Assembly: GCA_029856635.1 (NCBI GenBank)
Contig: JAHKLH010000116.1
Location: 1 to 5,446, forward strand
Reading direction: 5' to 3'
Source: Candidatus Njordarchaeota archaeon
GTDB lineage: Archaea > Asgardarchaeota > Njordarchaeia > Njordarchaeales > JAHKLH01
Length of the DNA: 5,446 nucleotides
Part shown: positions 1 through 5,281 of the stretch, piece by piece
How positions within the stretch are numbered: the stretch's first letter is position 1
Layout of the letters: every line of letters begins with the position of its first letter
Program-made: the position numbers and the translations under genes
Notes under the pieces: model-generated
What the model was told of the DNA's origin: nothing
Seen by the model: only the letters and a program-made list of their open reading frames with translations
The model's database searches: none

Positions 1-1795
1 CTAGGATAATTATTGCACCAAAATCTTCTGGTGAACGAATTAATCTTCCTGCTGCCTGAAGAGTTTTTCTTACCATCGGGTAAATTAAACATAATTTTCT
101 AGCTGTTTCATAATCAAATTTTGCTTTCAAATATTCAAGCTGCTTTCGAAGCCATTCATTATATTCTGGAAAAGGAAGTCCTGCGCTTACTACTGCTTTA
201 AGAATCGTTTTATTCCTTATTCTAAAATCTATCCCTTCAGCGAATTTTCCATAGGCTACGCATGCAATGATAGCATCTGAATATATGCTGAGGAATTCCA
301 TGGCTTTTTCTATTTTGGAACTTCTTCGCTCAACAAAAATTTCTCGGTCAATATCCATTTTATTTAATTCGTCCATAACTGCTTTCATGACAGAGTAGCT
401 CGGAAATACTATTAAAATTGCGCCAGGGGTTACTTCACTTATTACTTTTAGTCTTTGAGCTATTAACCTATACATGTATTTGTTTCTTTCAGTGTACTTT
501 GTAGTAGTTTGTATGTCTATTAATCGTATGACTCGGGATGGATCATATATAGGAGGAATTTTTTTCTCTTGAACATTAGATGATTTATCTAAACCCAATG
601 AAGTTTTAAAGTAGAATATAGGATGAAGTGTTCCGCTCATCATGATACATGTGCTAATGTTGTCAAATACTTCGCTAGCAATGTCTGCGGCATGAAAAGG
701 TCTAAGCTCTAATGCTAGTTCTTCTTCTTTTGTAACAATTAATTCTGATTTATCTTGCATTTTAACGAACATATCTGTAAATTCTCTTAGTTCAGATAGT
801 CTTAAAGCATTAATGAAAGCTTCCTCAGTTGGTATTCTCAGTACAATTTCTTCTATAATTTCAACTAATTTGGCAAAATTTTTATCGAGAATTACGGCGA
901 AATCTTCTTTTGGAGCTAGTATAATTTTCTGGGGTTCCTTGCTGAGTTTCTCAATTTCTGATAAAATTAAATTGAGTAATTCAGTAAATTCTTTAATTCT
1001 ATTCATTACAGAGGGATCGGTTATGGTCTCGTAAGTCTCGTAAATCTCATTAAGAAACGCTAATAAGTTTTGCATCATTTTAACAGTTAATCTTGAAGAG
1101 TTTGCATTTAGAATAAATTCTGGTAAATTGTCCGCCTCATCAATTACAATCTTTGTATCACTTAATGACTTTTTAAGAGCATCTAAAAAATATCCACGCA
1201 CAGTTCGTGAGAAGAGGTAGGGATATGAACAGATAGTTACATCAGAGTCTGCAACTAAGTTCTTAGCAATTTCATATGGGCAAAGTTTGAATCGGCTCGC
1301 AATGGATAATATATTCTCTGGAGTGCCTCCTTTCTCCATGAGATAATTCAAAGCATCTGAGAGTCTCTCGCTTGGTGTTGTTCCAACGTAACAATTTCTG
1401 TAAAAAGGACATTTTTCTCGGATTACTTTACAAAGCCATATGAAACTCTTGTAGGAGGACTTCTTTTTCACATGTAAGCAATAATCTTGTCTCGAACGTA
1501 AGACAACGAAGCTTAGTGGTTTTCTACCACGATTAATCAATTTTTGATTAATAGCATTGATTTCCTTGACATAAATCCGAGCTTGATTTTTGGTACGTGT
1601 GGCAACTATTAATGGTTCATCACTTTCTCTTGCAAGAAGAAATCCAACGATTACACTTATAGTTTTTCCAATGCCAGTTGGTGCTTGAAGAAAAAGTATG
1701 GTTCGGTTCACAAATGCATCATAAATGTAATTAATCAGTTTATCTTGATATGGACGTAATGTTCTATAAGGAAAGAAATCACGAATATTTAGCAT
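1..1795 (-). CDS. xpd: XPD/Rad3-family Fe-S superfamily 2 DNA helicase (C-terminus cut by window edge)
   Basis: This is a 5'-3' ATP-dependent DNA helicase of the XPD/Rad3/DinG group, which in archaea is linked to nucleotide excision repair and unwinding of damaged DNA. The frame is open for 598 codons from the ATG at 1795 to the left edge. Visible motifs in order: Q-like region RPYQD (14-18); Walker A APTGIGKT (38-45); a cysteine cluster C106, C122, C129, C135 and C172 (in CPYE), four of which would hold the 4Fe-4S cluster; Walker B VIDEAD (217-222); MSGTL (386-390); motif IV-like ILIVFPSYS (460-468); motif V GKFAEGIDF (516-524); motif VI QAAGRLIRSPEDFG (580-593). Archaeal XPDs are roughly 550-650 residues, so only a short C-terminal tail should be missing. 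Walker B reads DEAD where XPD usually has DEAH. It starts 12 bases after the eL19 stop, so it is probably co-transcribed; no clear Shine-Dalgarno lies in that gap. The family is certain; a DinG-like relative rather than true XPD is possible. Confidence 0.93.
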   Translation of the reverse strand, partial: MLNIRDFFPYRTLRPYQDKLINYIYDAFVNRTILFLQAPTGIGKTISVIVGFLLARESDEPLIVATRTKNQARIYVKEINAINQKLINRGRKPLSFVVLRSRQDYCLHVKKKSSYKSFIWLCKVIREKCPFYRNCYVGTTPSERLSDALNYLMEKGGTPENILSIASRFKLCPYEIAKNLVADSDVTICSYPYLFSRTVRGYFLDALKKSLSDTKIVIDEADNLPEFILNANSSRLTVKMMQNLLAFLNEIYETYETITDPSVMNRIKEFTELLNLILSEIEKLSKEPQKIILAPKEDFAVILDKNFAKLVEIIEEIVLRIPTEEAFINALRLSELREFTDMFVKMQDKSELIVTKEEELALELRPFHAADIASEVFDNISTCIMMSGTLHPIFYFKTSLGLDKSSNVQEKKIPPIYDPSRVIRLIDIQTTTKYTERNKYMYRLIAQRLKVISEVTPGAILIVFPSYSVMKAVMDELNKMDIDREIFVERRSSKIEKAMEFLSIYSDAIIACVAYGKFAEGIDFRIRNKTILKAVVSAGLPFPEYNEWLRKQLEYLKAKFDYETARKLCLIYPMVRKTLQAAGRLIRSPEDFGAIIIL

Positions 1796-1807
1796 ATCTT
1801 ATTCATC

Positions 1808-2812
1808 TTATGTTACAAATTTTTTGAGCTCATTTTTTACCCATTCAAGTACACGTGAAGCATTATTCTTTTCCTCTTCAGAGGCTTTTTTCATGAATTT
1901 CTCCAGATTTCTTTGTAATTTTGTCAATATTTCTTGCTCCCAGCCGGGATTTTTTACATATTCTTCGTAAATCATAACAATTTCTTTGGGAAGATGTAAT
2001 AATTCTAATGGAGTAACAGCAATATTTTTCTCTTTAGAGTATTCTAGCAGATCTTTAACATCATCAACCTTTTTAGCATAATCCATGAGAACTTCTTTCA
2101 TATCAACACGTATAATTCTGTAGTTTGCTAATACTTCGATTAAGTTTGAGAATATTTCAAGGCGTTTTTTGGGTATCCACTCGATGATTTTCTTCATTTT
2201 TTCTTCTTCTTTACTTTCTTTTGCATAATTTGCAAATTCGCAGAATTTAATGGCGGCTAAGAATGCTCTTTTAAGTTCAGAGGGAATTCCTCTAGTTTTT
2301 GTATATTCCTCATATTTCATACGAATTTCCTCGGGCATTTCAAGAAGTTCAATAGGTGCAATGTTAAGCTCGTGTTCTAACACGTACATAACAACGTGTC
2401 TCTTTGAACGAAAAGCACCAGCCTTTGCTTTTTTTCTTAATTTTTCATGAACACCACGCGTAATAATTTCATACTCTCTTAACTTATCAAGCATCTTTCT
2501 AATAGCTCTAATGCGAATCATCCATAAGAATTTCTTACCGCCCATTCGAGCTAATTTTGAACCCTTGCGTTTTCCAGGACCCCTTCTTCGCCCTTTTCTA
2601 CGCTGCTCTGCTCGAATATTTGCACGAACATGTGAAACTCCTTCAATTGGATATTTCCAAATTTTTCTTTCATGAATTAATTTCTTAATTTCCTCACGCG
2701 TAGTAGCTTTTTCAATTTCGTCTAATGCTTCTGGATCAAACCATACACGGGTCTCGCCGCATTTTAATATTTCGGCTGCTAATCTTCTCTGGGTTTTTAA
2801 TGGTTTTGTCAT
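1808..2812 (-). CDS. rpl19e: Large-subunit ribosomal protein eL19 (L19e) with a long duplicated C-terminal extension
   Basis: Structural protein of the archaeal 50S subunit that binds 23S rRNA. Residues 1-147 are a normal eL19: QRRLAAEILKCGETRVWFDP (8-27), the basic linker with EQRRKGRRRGPGKRKG (69-84), the helical WMIRIRAIRKMLDKLREYEI (97-116), and KAKAGAFRSKRHVVMYV (128-144). Typical archaeal eL19 ends near residue 150; this one has 334. Residues 148-334 are predicted helical, rich in Lys and Glu, and no longer strongly basic. They contain two related segments, one with PIELLEMPEEI (153-163) and one with PLELLHLPKEI (268-278), described separately. The ATG at 2812 is preceded by a strong GGTGAT Shine-Dalgarno that overlaps the eL32 stop, so translation is probably coupled. 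Eukaryotic eL19 also has a long C-terminal helix that reaches the small subunit (established knowledge), but I see no sequence match to it. The core identity is certain; the extension's function is unknown. Confidence 0.96.
   Translation of the reverse strand: MTKPLKTQRRLAAEILKCGETRVWFDPEALDEIEKATTREEIKKLIHERKIWKYPIEGVSHVRANIRAEQRRKGRRRGPGKRKGSKLARMGGKKFLWMIRIRAIRKMLDKLREYEIITRGVHEKLRKKAKAGAFRSKRHVVMYVLEHELNIAPIELLEMPEEIRMKYEEYTKTRGIPSELKRAFLAAIKFCEFANYAKESKEEEKMKKIIEWIPKKRLEIFSNLIEVLANYRIIRVDMKEVLMDYAKKVDDVKDLLEYSKEKNIAVTPLELLHLPKEIVMIYEEYVKNPGWEQEILTKLQRNLEKFMKKASEEEKNNASRVLEWVKNELKKFVT
1820..2494 (-). repeat. Degenerate tandem duplication within eL19 (protein level)
   Basis: By eye, eL19 residues 107-215 align with residues 223-331. 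The best-conserved block is NIA-PIELLEMPEEIRMKYEEY (150-170) against NIAVTPLELLHLPKEIVMIYEEY (263-285), followed in both by a Lys/Glu-rich helix ending IIEW (209-212) or VLEW (321-324). Upstream of the block, LREYEII (111-117) and the KKAKAG stretch of native eL19 match LANYRII (228-234) and DYAKKV (244-249). The offset is about 113-117 residues. The repeat is visible only in protein; the DNA copies have diverged, so the duplication is old. The core block is convincing; the match to the native eL19 helix is weaker. Confidence 0.68.
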
Positions 2813-2817
2813 ACAAC

Positions 2818-2823
2818 ATCACC
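2818..2823 (-). promoter_or_regulatory. Shine-Dalgarno of eL19 overlapping the eL32 stop codon
   Basis: The minus strand reads TAGGTGATGTTGTATG across the junction. GGTGAT matches the complement of the archaeal 16S rRNA 3' end and lies 5 bases before the eL19 ATG. Its first G is the last base of the eL32 TAG stop. This supports the eL19 start and suggests translational coupling. Confidence 0.85.
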
Positions 2824-3362
2824 TACTTTTCTTCCTCTTTTTTCTCTTCCTCAGTGCGTGCCTCTTCCTTCTTTTCAGTCTCCTTTACGATTTCCTCAAA
2901 AGATATTTCCTCCTCTTTCTCCGCGACTTCTTCTCTTCTTCGTTCTACTGCGGGGAGTGGTAGTTTTCCAGGGTTAATTACTCGAAATCCAAACTTTGTC
3001 GCAAATTTTACGATTTCAAGTCTTTTCTTACGAGAAACGCCGGATGCAATGAGAACTGCATGAATCTGTGGATCAAGTTTGAATAAGTCAGAAAGCTTGT
3101 AAACAATTACAGGTTCTTTCTTGCATGGATGTAAATGTCGTACCAAGCGCGGGGAACCATAACCTGGTTCTGGTAATGGTGGTTGCCACTTATATTGAAG
3201 ACGAACTTTGTTGTCAATTCCATCAGGGTAACGCCAACTCTCATCAAGTTTTTTCCATCTCCAAGAGTAGGGTCTCACAAAGTTTCTCTTGCGCTTTTTG
3301 CGAAGTTTCAAAAGTCTTATTAGTTCTCTTTCTGGTAGTTCCCACCACTCCATTGAACTCAC
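2823..3362 (-). CDS. rpl32e: Large-subunit ribosomal protein eL32 (L32e) with a charged C-terminal tail
   Basis: Structural protein of the archaeal 50S subunit. The conserved eL32 core spans about residues 26-131: RNFVRP (26-31), WKKLDESWRYPDGIDNKVR (36-54), GYGSPRLVRHLHP (67-79), the LDPQIHAVLIASGVSRKKRLEI block (96-117) and FRVINP (126-131). Archaeal eL32 normally ends close to this point; here a further 48 residues form a tail very rich in Glu and Lys, probably disordered or a single helix. The longest frame begins with GTG at 3362; an ATG at 3353 (residue 4) has a weak GTGA five bases upstream and is an equally good start. It is the first gene of the minus-strand cluster and is followed after 10 bases by eL19, the usual archaeal order, but no uL6 or eS8-side gene lies upstream. 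Identity is certain; the exact start is not. Confidence 0.95.
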   Translation of the reverse strand: MSSMEWWELPERELIRLLKLRKKRKRNFVRPYSWRWKKLDESWRYPDGIDNKVRLQYKWQPPLPEPGYGSPRLVRHLHPCKKEPVIVYKLSDLFKLDPQIHAVLIASGVSRKKRLEIVKFATKFGFRVINPGKLPLPAVERRREEVAEKEEEISFEEIVKETEKKEEARTEEEKKEEEK

Positions 3363-3398
3363 ACAGTCACACTACACAATATCTTAATGAAATAATGA

Positions 3399-3430
3399 AA
3401 AATAAGTTTTAACTTTTGATTTTAAGTTTA
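3399..3430 (-). promoter_or_regulatory. Candidate TATA/BRE promoter elements for the eL32-eL19-XPD cluster
   Basis: Two TATA-like boxes sit upstream of eL32. The distal one is TAAACTTAAAAT (3430-3419) and would place initiation near 3397. The proximal one is AAAACTTATTTT (3410-3399) and would place it near 3377, leaving a leader of about 15 bases before GTG or 25 before ATG. Both have A-rich upstream BRE-like bases. Which is used cannot be told from sequence alone; both are inferences from spacing and composition. Confidence 0.5.
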
Positions 3431-3451
3431 TGTTACTGATACGCTAGAGAA

Positions 3452-3511
3452 ATAATCAGAGAGGGCATCCCCATCATCATTTTATCAGCTACCCCAGAGC
3501 TCATCAGTCAA
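3452..3511 (-). ncRNA. C/D box guide sRNA (archaeal sno-like RNA)
   Basis: Read on the minus strand, all four boxes occur in the right order and spacing. Box C is CTGATGA (3507-3501, consensus RUGAUGA with one mismatch at the first base). A 12-base guide GCTCTGGGGTAG (3500-3489) is followed by box D' CTGA (3488-3485). A 4-base spacer TAAA leads to box C' ATGATGA (3480-3474, exact). A 14-base guide TGGGGATGCCCTCT (3473-3460) is followed by box D CTGA (3459-3456). Archaeal C/D sRNAs are about 50-65 nt with guides of this size; with L7Ae, Nop5 and fibrillarin they direct 2'-O-methylation of rRNA or tRNA. By the fifth-base rule the D' guide would methylate a C in CUACCCCAGAGC-like RNA and the D guide a G in AGAGGGCAUCCCCA-like RNA. 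The ends are estimates, set a few bases outside boxes C and D. A TATA-like box lies at the right distance upstream. Confidence 0.85.
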
Positions 3512-3517
3512 AAGAAA

Positions 3518-3533
3518 AAAGATAAAAATCTTT
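3518..3533. repeat. Short perfect inverted repeat at the sRNA promoter
   Basis: AAAGAT and ATCTTT, six-base arms with a four-base AAAA centre, lie between the sRNA TATA-like box and its expected start. They could be an operator or simply part of an AT-rich, easily melted promoter; chance is a real possibility in sequence this AT-rich. Confidence 0.35.
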
Positions 3534-3547
3534 AAAATAAGTTTACG
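3530..3547 (-). promoter_or_regulatory. TATA/BRE promoter element of the C/D box sRNA
   Basis: The minus strand reads CGTAAACTTATTTTAAAG. The TATA-like core CTTATTTTAA is centred near 3536, which predicts initiation around 3511, four bases before box C. That is the expected 5' end of an archaeal C/D sRNA, so promoter and RNA support each other. The AAACTTATTTT core is shared with the proximal eL32 element. Confidence 0.6.
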
Positions 3548-3571
3548 ATTGGAGATATACTCAAAAATTAT

Positions 3572-3580
3572 CTTTTAAAG
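3572..3580 (+). promoter_or_regulatory. Candidate TATA box for the plus-strand gene at 3636
   Basis: CTTTTAAAG is TATA-like and predicts initiation near 3601, giving a leader of about 35 bases to the TTG at 3636 or 59 to the ATG at 3660. A second AT-rich box, TTTTATTA (3602-3609), would instead give an almost leaderless transcript from TTG. Neither is decisive. Confidence 0.4.
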
Positions 3581-3635
3581 TTACCAAGGCACAATAATTA
3601 ATTTTATTAGGTTGCTTAAAGATATGGGGTAAAAA

Positions 3636-4358
3636 TTGGCTAACGAAAAAGAATCAACAATGATAAGATTTCGTTGTCCTGCATGTGGAGAGGAAATCAC
3701 CGCGATGGTGAAACTAAAAAAGAAAGGACTCACAACGGTATCTATTCTCCATGGAGAACCAAAACATGTTTTAGTTCTATACATAGATAACCGAGGCGTA
3801 ATTAGAGGCTATGAAGTCATAAGTGAAATAATAGAGATAGGAACACCATTCCTTAAAGAGTTTGCAAGTGCTATTGGGGAAAAAGCATTGGCAATTCTCC
3901 TTTATGCTGCACTTTCAGAGAAAAAAGTATTTCCAGATATTTCAGATAAAGAGCTTCTAAGAGCATTTTATGCTCTTGTACAAGAACTCGGAATATCGAA
4001 TATAGTTGTAAATTCCGCTGAAAAAGCCTCATTAGTGTTTAATCCAACGACACTAAAGGGACCAGAAATAAACTTATCAGCGCTCGTTAAAATAGTAAAA
4101 GAGGGGCTTGAAAAATCGAAGAGTGGAAAAGGTTTTGCAATTTATCTAAGAATGAATATTGTTCGTCTTAAGGAGGCATTATTTAAATTAAAGCAAAAAA
4201 TAGAGAAAAATGAGCAAGTTGATCCGAGAAAGTTTATAAATGAAGTTAAAATAACACGGGAGGAGCTTTTATTGATAGCTAGTGTTTTAAAAGAAAAAGG
4301 CTACAGTGTCGATAGAGTTTTGCTTCCCGAATTCAGAATAATATCAGTTTTCAAATAA
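3636..4358 (+). CDS. Uncharacterised archaeal protein with a possible N-terminal CxxC zinc site
   Basis: I do not recognise this 240-residue protein. Its start is RFRCPACGEEI (11-21), a zinc-ribbon-like knuckle with C14 and C17. No second CxxC follows; H39 and H44 in LHGEPKHVLVLYIDNRG (38-54) could complete a Cys2His2 site. That segment looks like the small beta-rich pattern ending Y/I-D-x-x-G-x-x-R-G seen in uncharacterised archaeal zinc-ribbon proteins (from memory, unverified). Residues 60-240 are mixed helix and strand with amphipathic helices, no signal peptide and no clear membrane segment, so it is probably cytoplasmic. The longest frame begins with TTG at 3636, with GGGGT (3626-3630) five bases upstream; ATG at 3660 (residue 9) would also keep the cysteines. 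It diverges from the sRNA and eL32 and its stop abuts that of the GNAT gene. A nucleic-acid or protein-binding role is only a guess. Confidence 0.8.
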   Translation: MANEKESTMIRFRCPACGEEITAMVKLKKKGLTTVSILHGEPKHVLVLYIDNRGVIRGYEVISEIIEIGTPFLKEFASAIGEKALAILLYAALSEKKVFPDISDKELLRAFYALVQELGISNIVVNSAEKASLVFNPTTLKGPEINLSALVKIVKEGLEKSKSGKGFAIYLRMNIVRLKEALFKLKQKIEKNEQVDPRKFINEVKITREELLLIASVLKEKGYSVDRVLLPEFRIISVFK

Positions 4359-5195
4359 TTACTCTCTCAGGGCATCTTTTAGAGTAGCTTTCGTAAGAAC
4401 ATAAAAGTTTCTATTCTCCTTCCTAAGAAAATCAATAATGATATAATCACGGGTAAGGTAATACAAGAAAGCTTCACGTGTTATTAATCGCCATTTGAGT
4501 GCTATATTTAAATCAATTCGTTTAACCAATTGATAATCATAAGGAATTTCAATTAATATCTCCTTTTCATCAACTGGATTAAATTTGATTGGAATTCGGA
4601 TTTTTTCTTCTTTTGTTTCAATCACATTTGGAAGTGCCTCATATCTCCGGCTATCTGGACGAATTCCTTTAATTCGTTTCTCTACGCGACTGGATTTAAC
4701 CCACCATTCCAAAAGGAATCGATCTGAGGGAATACCAATATTCAACTTATCGCGCATGCGGCCATAAAAGTTTACATAATATTTCCTGACGATGCCTCCA
4801 AGCTTATGCACATTAAAATAACCATTTAAACTCATTAGTGGATCATAAGTCCATGTTACTAAATCAAATCCTTGCTTAATAGCATGCTCCCTTTGCTTCA
4901 ACTTTAATTGAAATCCGATATTTTTGTTGCGATATTCTGGAAGAACTGCAAGCTGATGACTATGTAAAAATACTTTATTCCATTTCTTAGCCACGAATCC
5001 GTAAACAAAACCAACTATCTTTCCATCAATCTCGGCAACATATACGCATCCTCCCATGTGTTTTATTGCTCTTAAAATATGAAATGGAACTACATCTTCT
5101 TTAATTCCCCAAACAATCTCTTGAATCTTTTCAATAGCAAAGAAATCTTCATCTTTTTCTGCTTCACGAATTTGGAGCATTTTTATTTTCACCAT
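4359..5195 (-). CDS. GNAT-superfamily predicted N-acetyltransferase (COG3375-like)
   Basis: The N-terminal half (about 8-145) has a GNAT fold: LQIREAEKDEDFFAIEKIQ (7-25) as strand 1 and helix 1, GGCVYVAEIDGKIVGFVYGF (48-67) as strands 2-3, then HSHQLAVLPEYRNKNIGFQL (78-97), which carries strand 4 and the acetyl-CoA pyrophosphate loop. The loop consensus RGxGIG is weakened to RNKNIG (89-94), keeping only the last Gly. TWTYDPLMSLNGYFNVHKLG (114-133), NFYGRM (142-147) and GIPSDRFLLEWW (154-165) are hallmarks I associate with the uncharacterised COG3375 family, whose members have this length and a C-terminal domain of unknown role. Substrate unknown. The frame opens with ATG at 5195, but GGTGA at 5193-5189 sits 8 bases before the ATG at 5180 (residue 6), so the true protein may be 273 residues. 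It is a single gene, convergent with its left neighbour and divergent from its right one. Confidence 0.87.
   Translation of the reverse strand: MVKIKMLQIREAEKDEDFFAIEKIQEIVWGIKEDVVPFHILRAIKHMGGCVYVAEIDGKIVGFVYGFVAKKWNKVFLHSHQLAVLPEYRNKNIGFQLKLKQREHAIKQGFDLVTWTYDPLMSLNGYFNVHKLGGIVRKYYVNFYGRMRDKLNIGIPSDRFLLEWWVKSSRVEKRIKGIRPDSRRYEALPNVIETKEEKIRIPIKFNPVDEKEILIEIPYDYQLVKRIDLNIALKWRLITREAFLYYLTRDYIIIDFLRKENRNFYVLTKATLKDALRE
5189..5193 (-). promoter_or_regulatory. Shine-Dalgarno-like GGTGA favouring the second ATG of the GNAT gene
   Basis: GGTGA lies 8 bases before the ATG at 5180, a good archaeal spacing. It overlaps the upstream ATG at 5195, which has no such site nearby and is preceded two codons upstream by an in-frame TAG. 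This favours 5180 as the start, though a leaderless or short-leader transcript could still use 5195. Confidence 0.5.
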
Positions 5196-5234
5196 GCTCT
5201 AATATCATCAATATAATCTCCTATCATTATCTTA

Positions 5235-5257
5235 GTTTAAGTAACGCATATTTAATC
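5235..5257. promoter_or_regulatory. Candidate TATA-like boxes in the short divergent intergenic region
   Basis: AGTTTAAGT (5235-5243) is nearly symmetrical and correctly spaced for both neighbours: initiation near 5264 for the plus gene and near 5214 for the GNAT gene. A second box, CATATTTAAT (5247-5256), would start the plus gene near 5277, almost at its ATG. No purine-rich BRE clearly picks a direction. Confidence 0.4.
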
Positions 5258-5269
5258 ACAAATAATTTC

Positions 5270-5274
5270 GGTGG
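5270..5274 (+). promoter_or_regulatory. Shine-Dalgarno of the right-edge gene
   Basis: GGTGG lies 7 bases before the ATG at 5282 and is close to the archaeal GGTGA consensus. It is the main support for calling this short, edge-truncated frame a gene. Confidence 0.55.
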
Positions 5275-5281
5275 CATATTA

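Noticed and set aside
813..1034. Plus-strand frame of 73 codons inside the helicase region
   Set aside because: Fully antisense to the intact XPD frame, Ser/Ile-rich, with no ribosome binding site.
1..1795. A frameshift or pseudogene in the helicase, suspected because no start-to-stop frame is complete here
   Set aside because: Codon-by-codon reading from 1795 to the left edge shows no stop and all motifs in one frame; it is only cut by the window.
2250..3412. Open frames on the plus strand opposite eL19 and eL32 (2250-2450, 2725-3063, 3125-3412)
   Set aside because: They lie antisense to confident ribosomal protein genes, are Ser/Phe-rich as expected from reversed Lys/Glu codons, and match no family I know.
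3363..3635. tRNA, CRISPR array, or insertion sequence in the intergenic gap
   Set aside because: No tRNA arms, no regularly spaced repeats and no terminal repeats or transposase are visible; the C/D box RNA and promoters explain the structure seen.
3581..3784. Minus-strand frame of 67 codons over the start of the gene at 3636
   Set aside because: Antisense shadow of the zinc-site protein; hydrophobic composition is explained by the reversed codons.
4585..4767. Plus-strand frame of 60 codons inside the GNAT gene
   Set aside because: Antisense to a well-supported family member, with no independent coding signal.
5205..5210. TGATGA on the minus strand upstream of the GNAT gene as a second C/D box RNA
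   Set aside because: No CTGA box lies at guide distance and no second C/D pair is present, so it is most likely chance.
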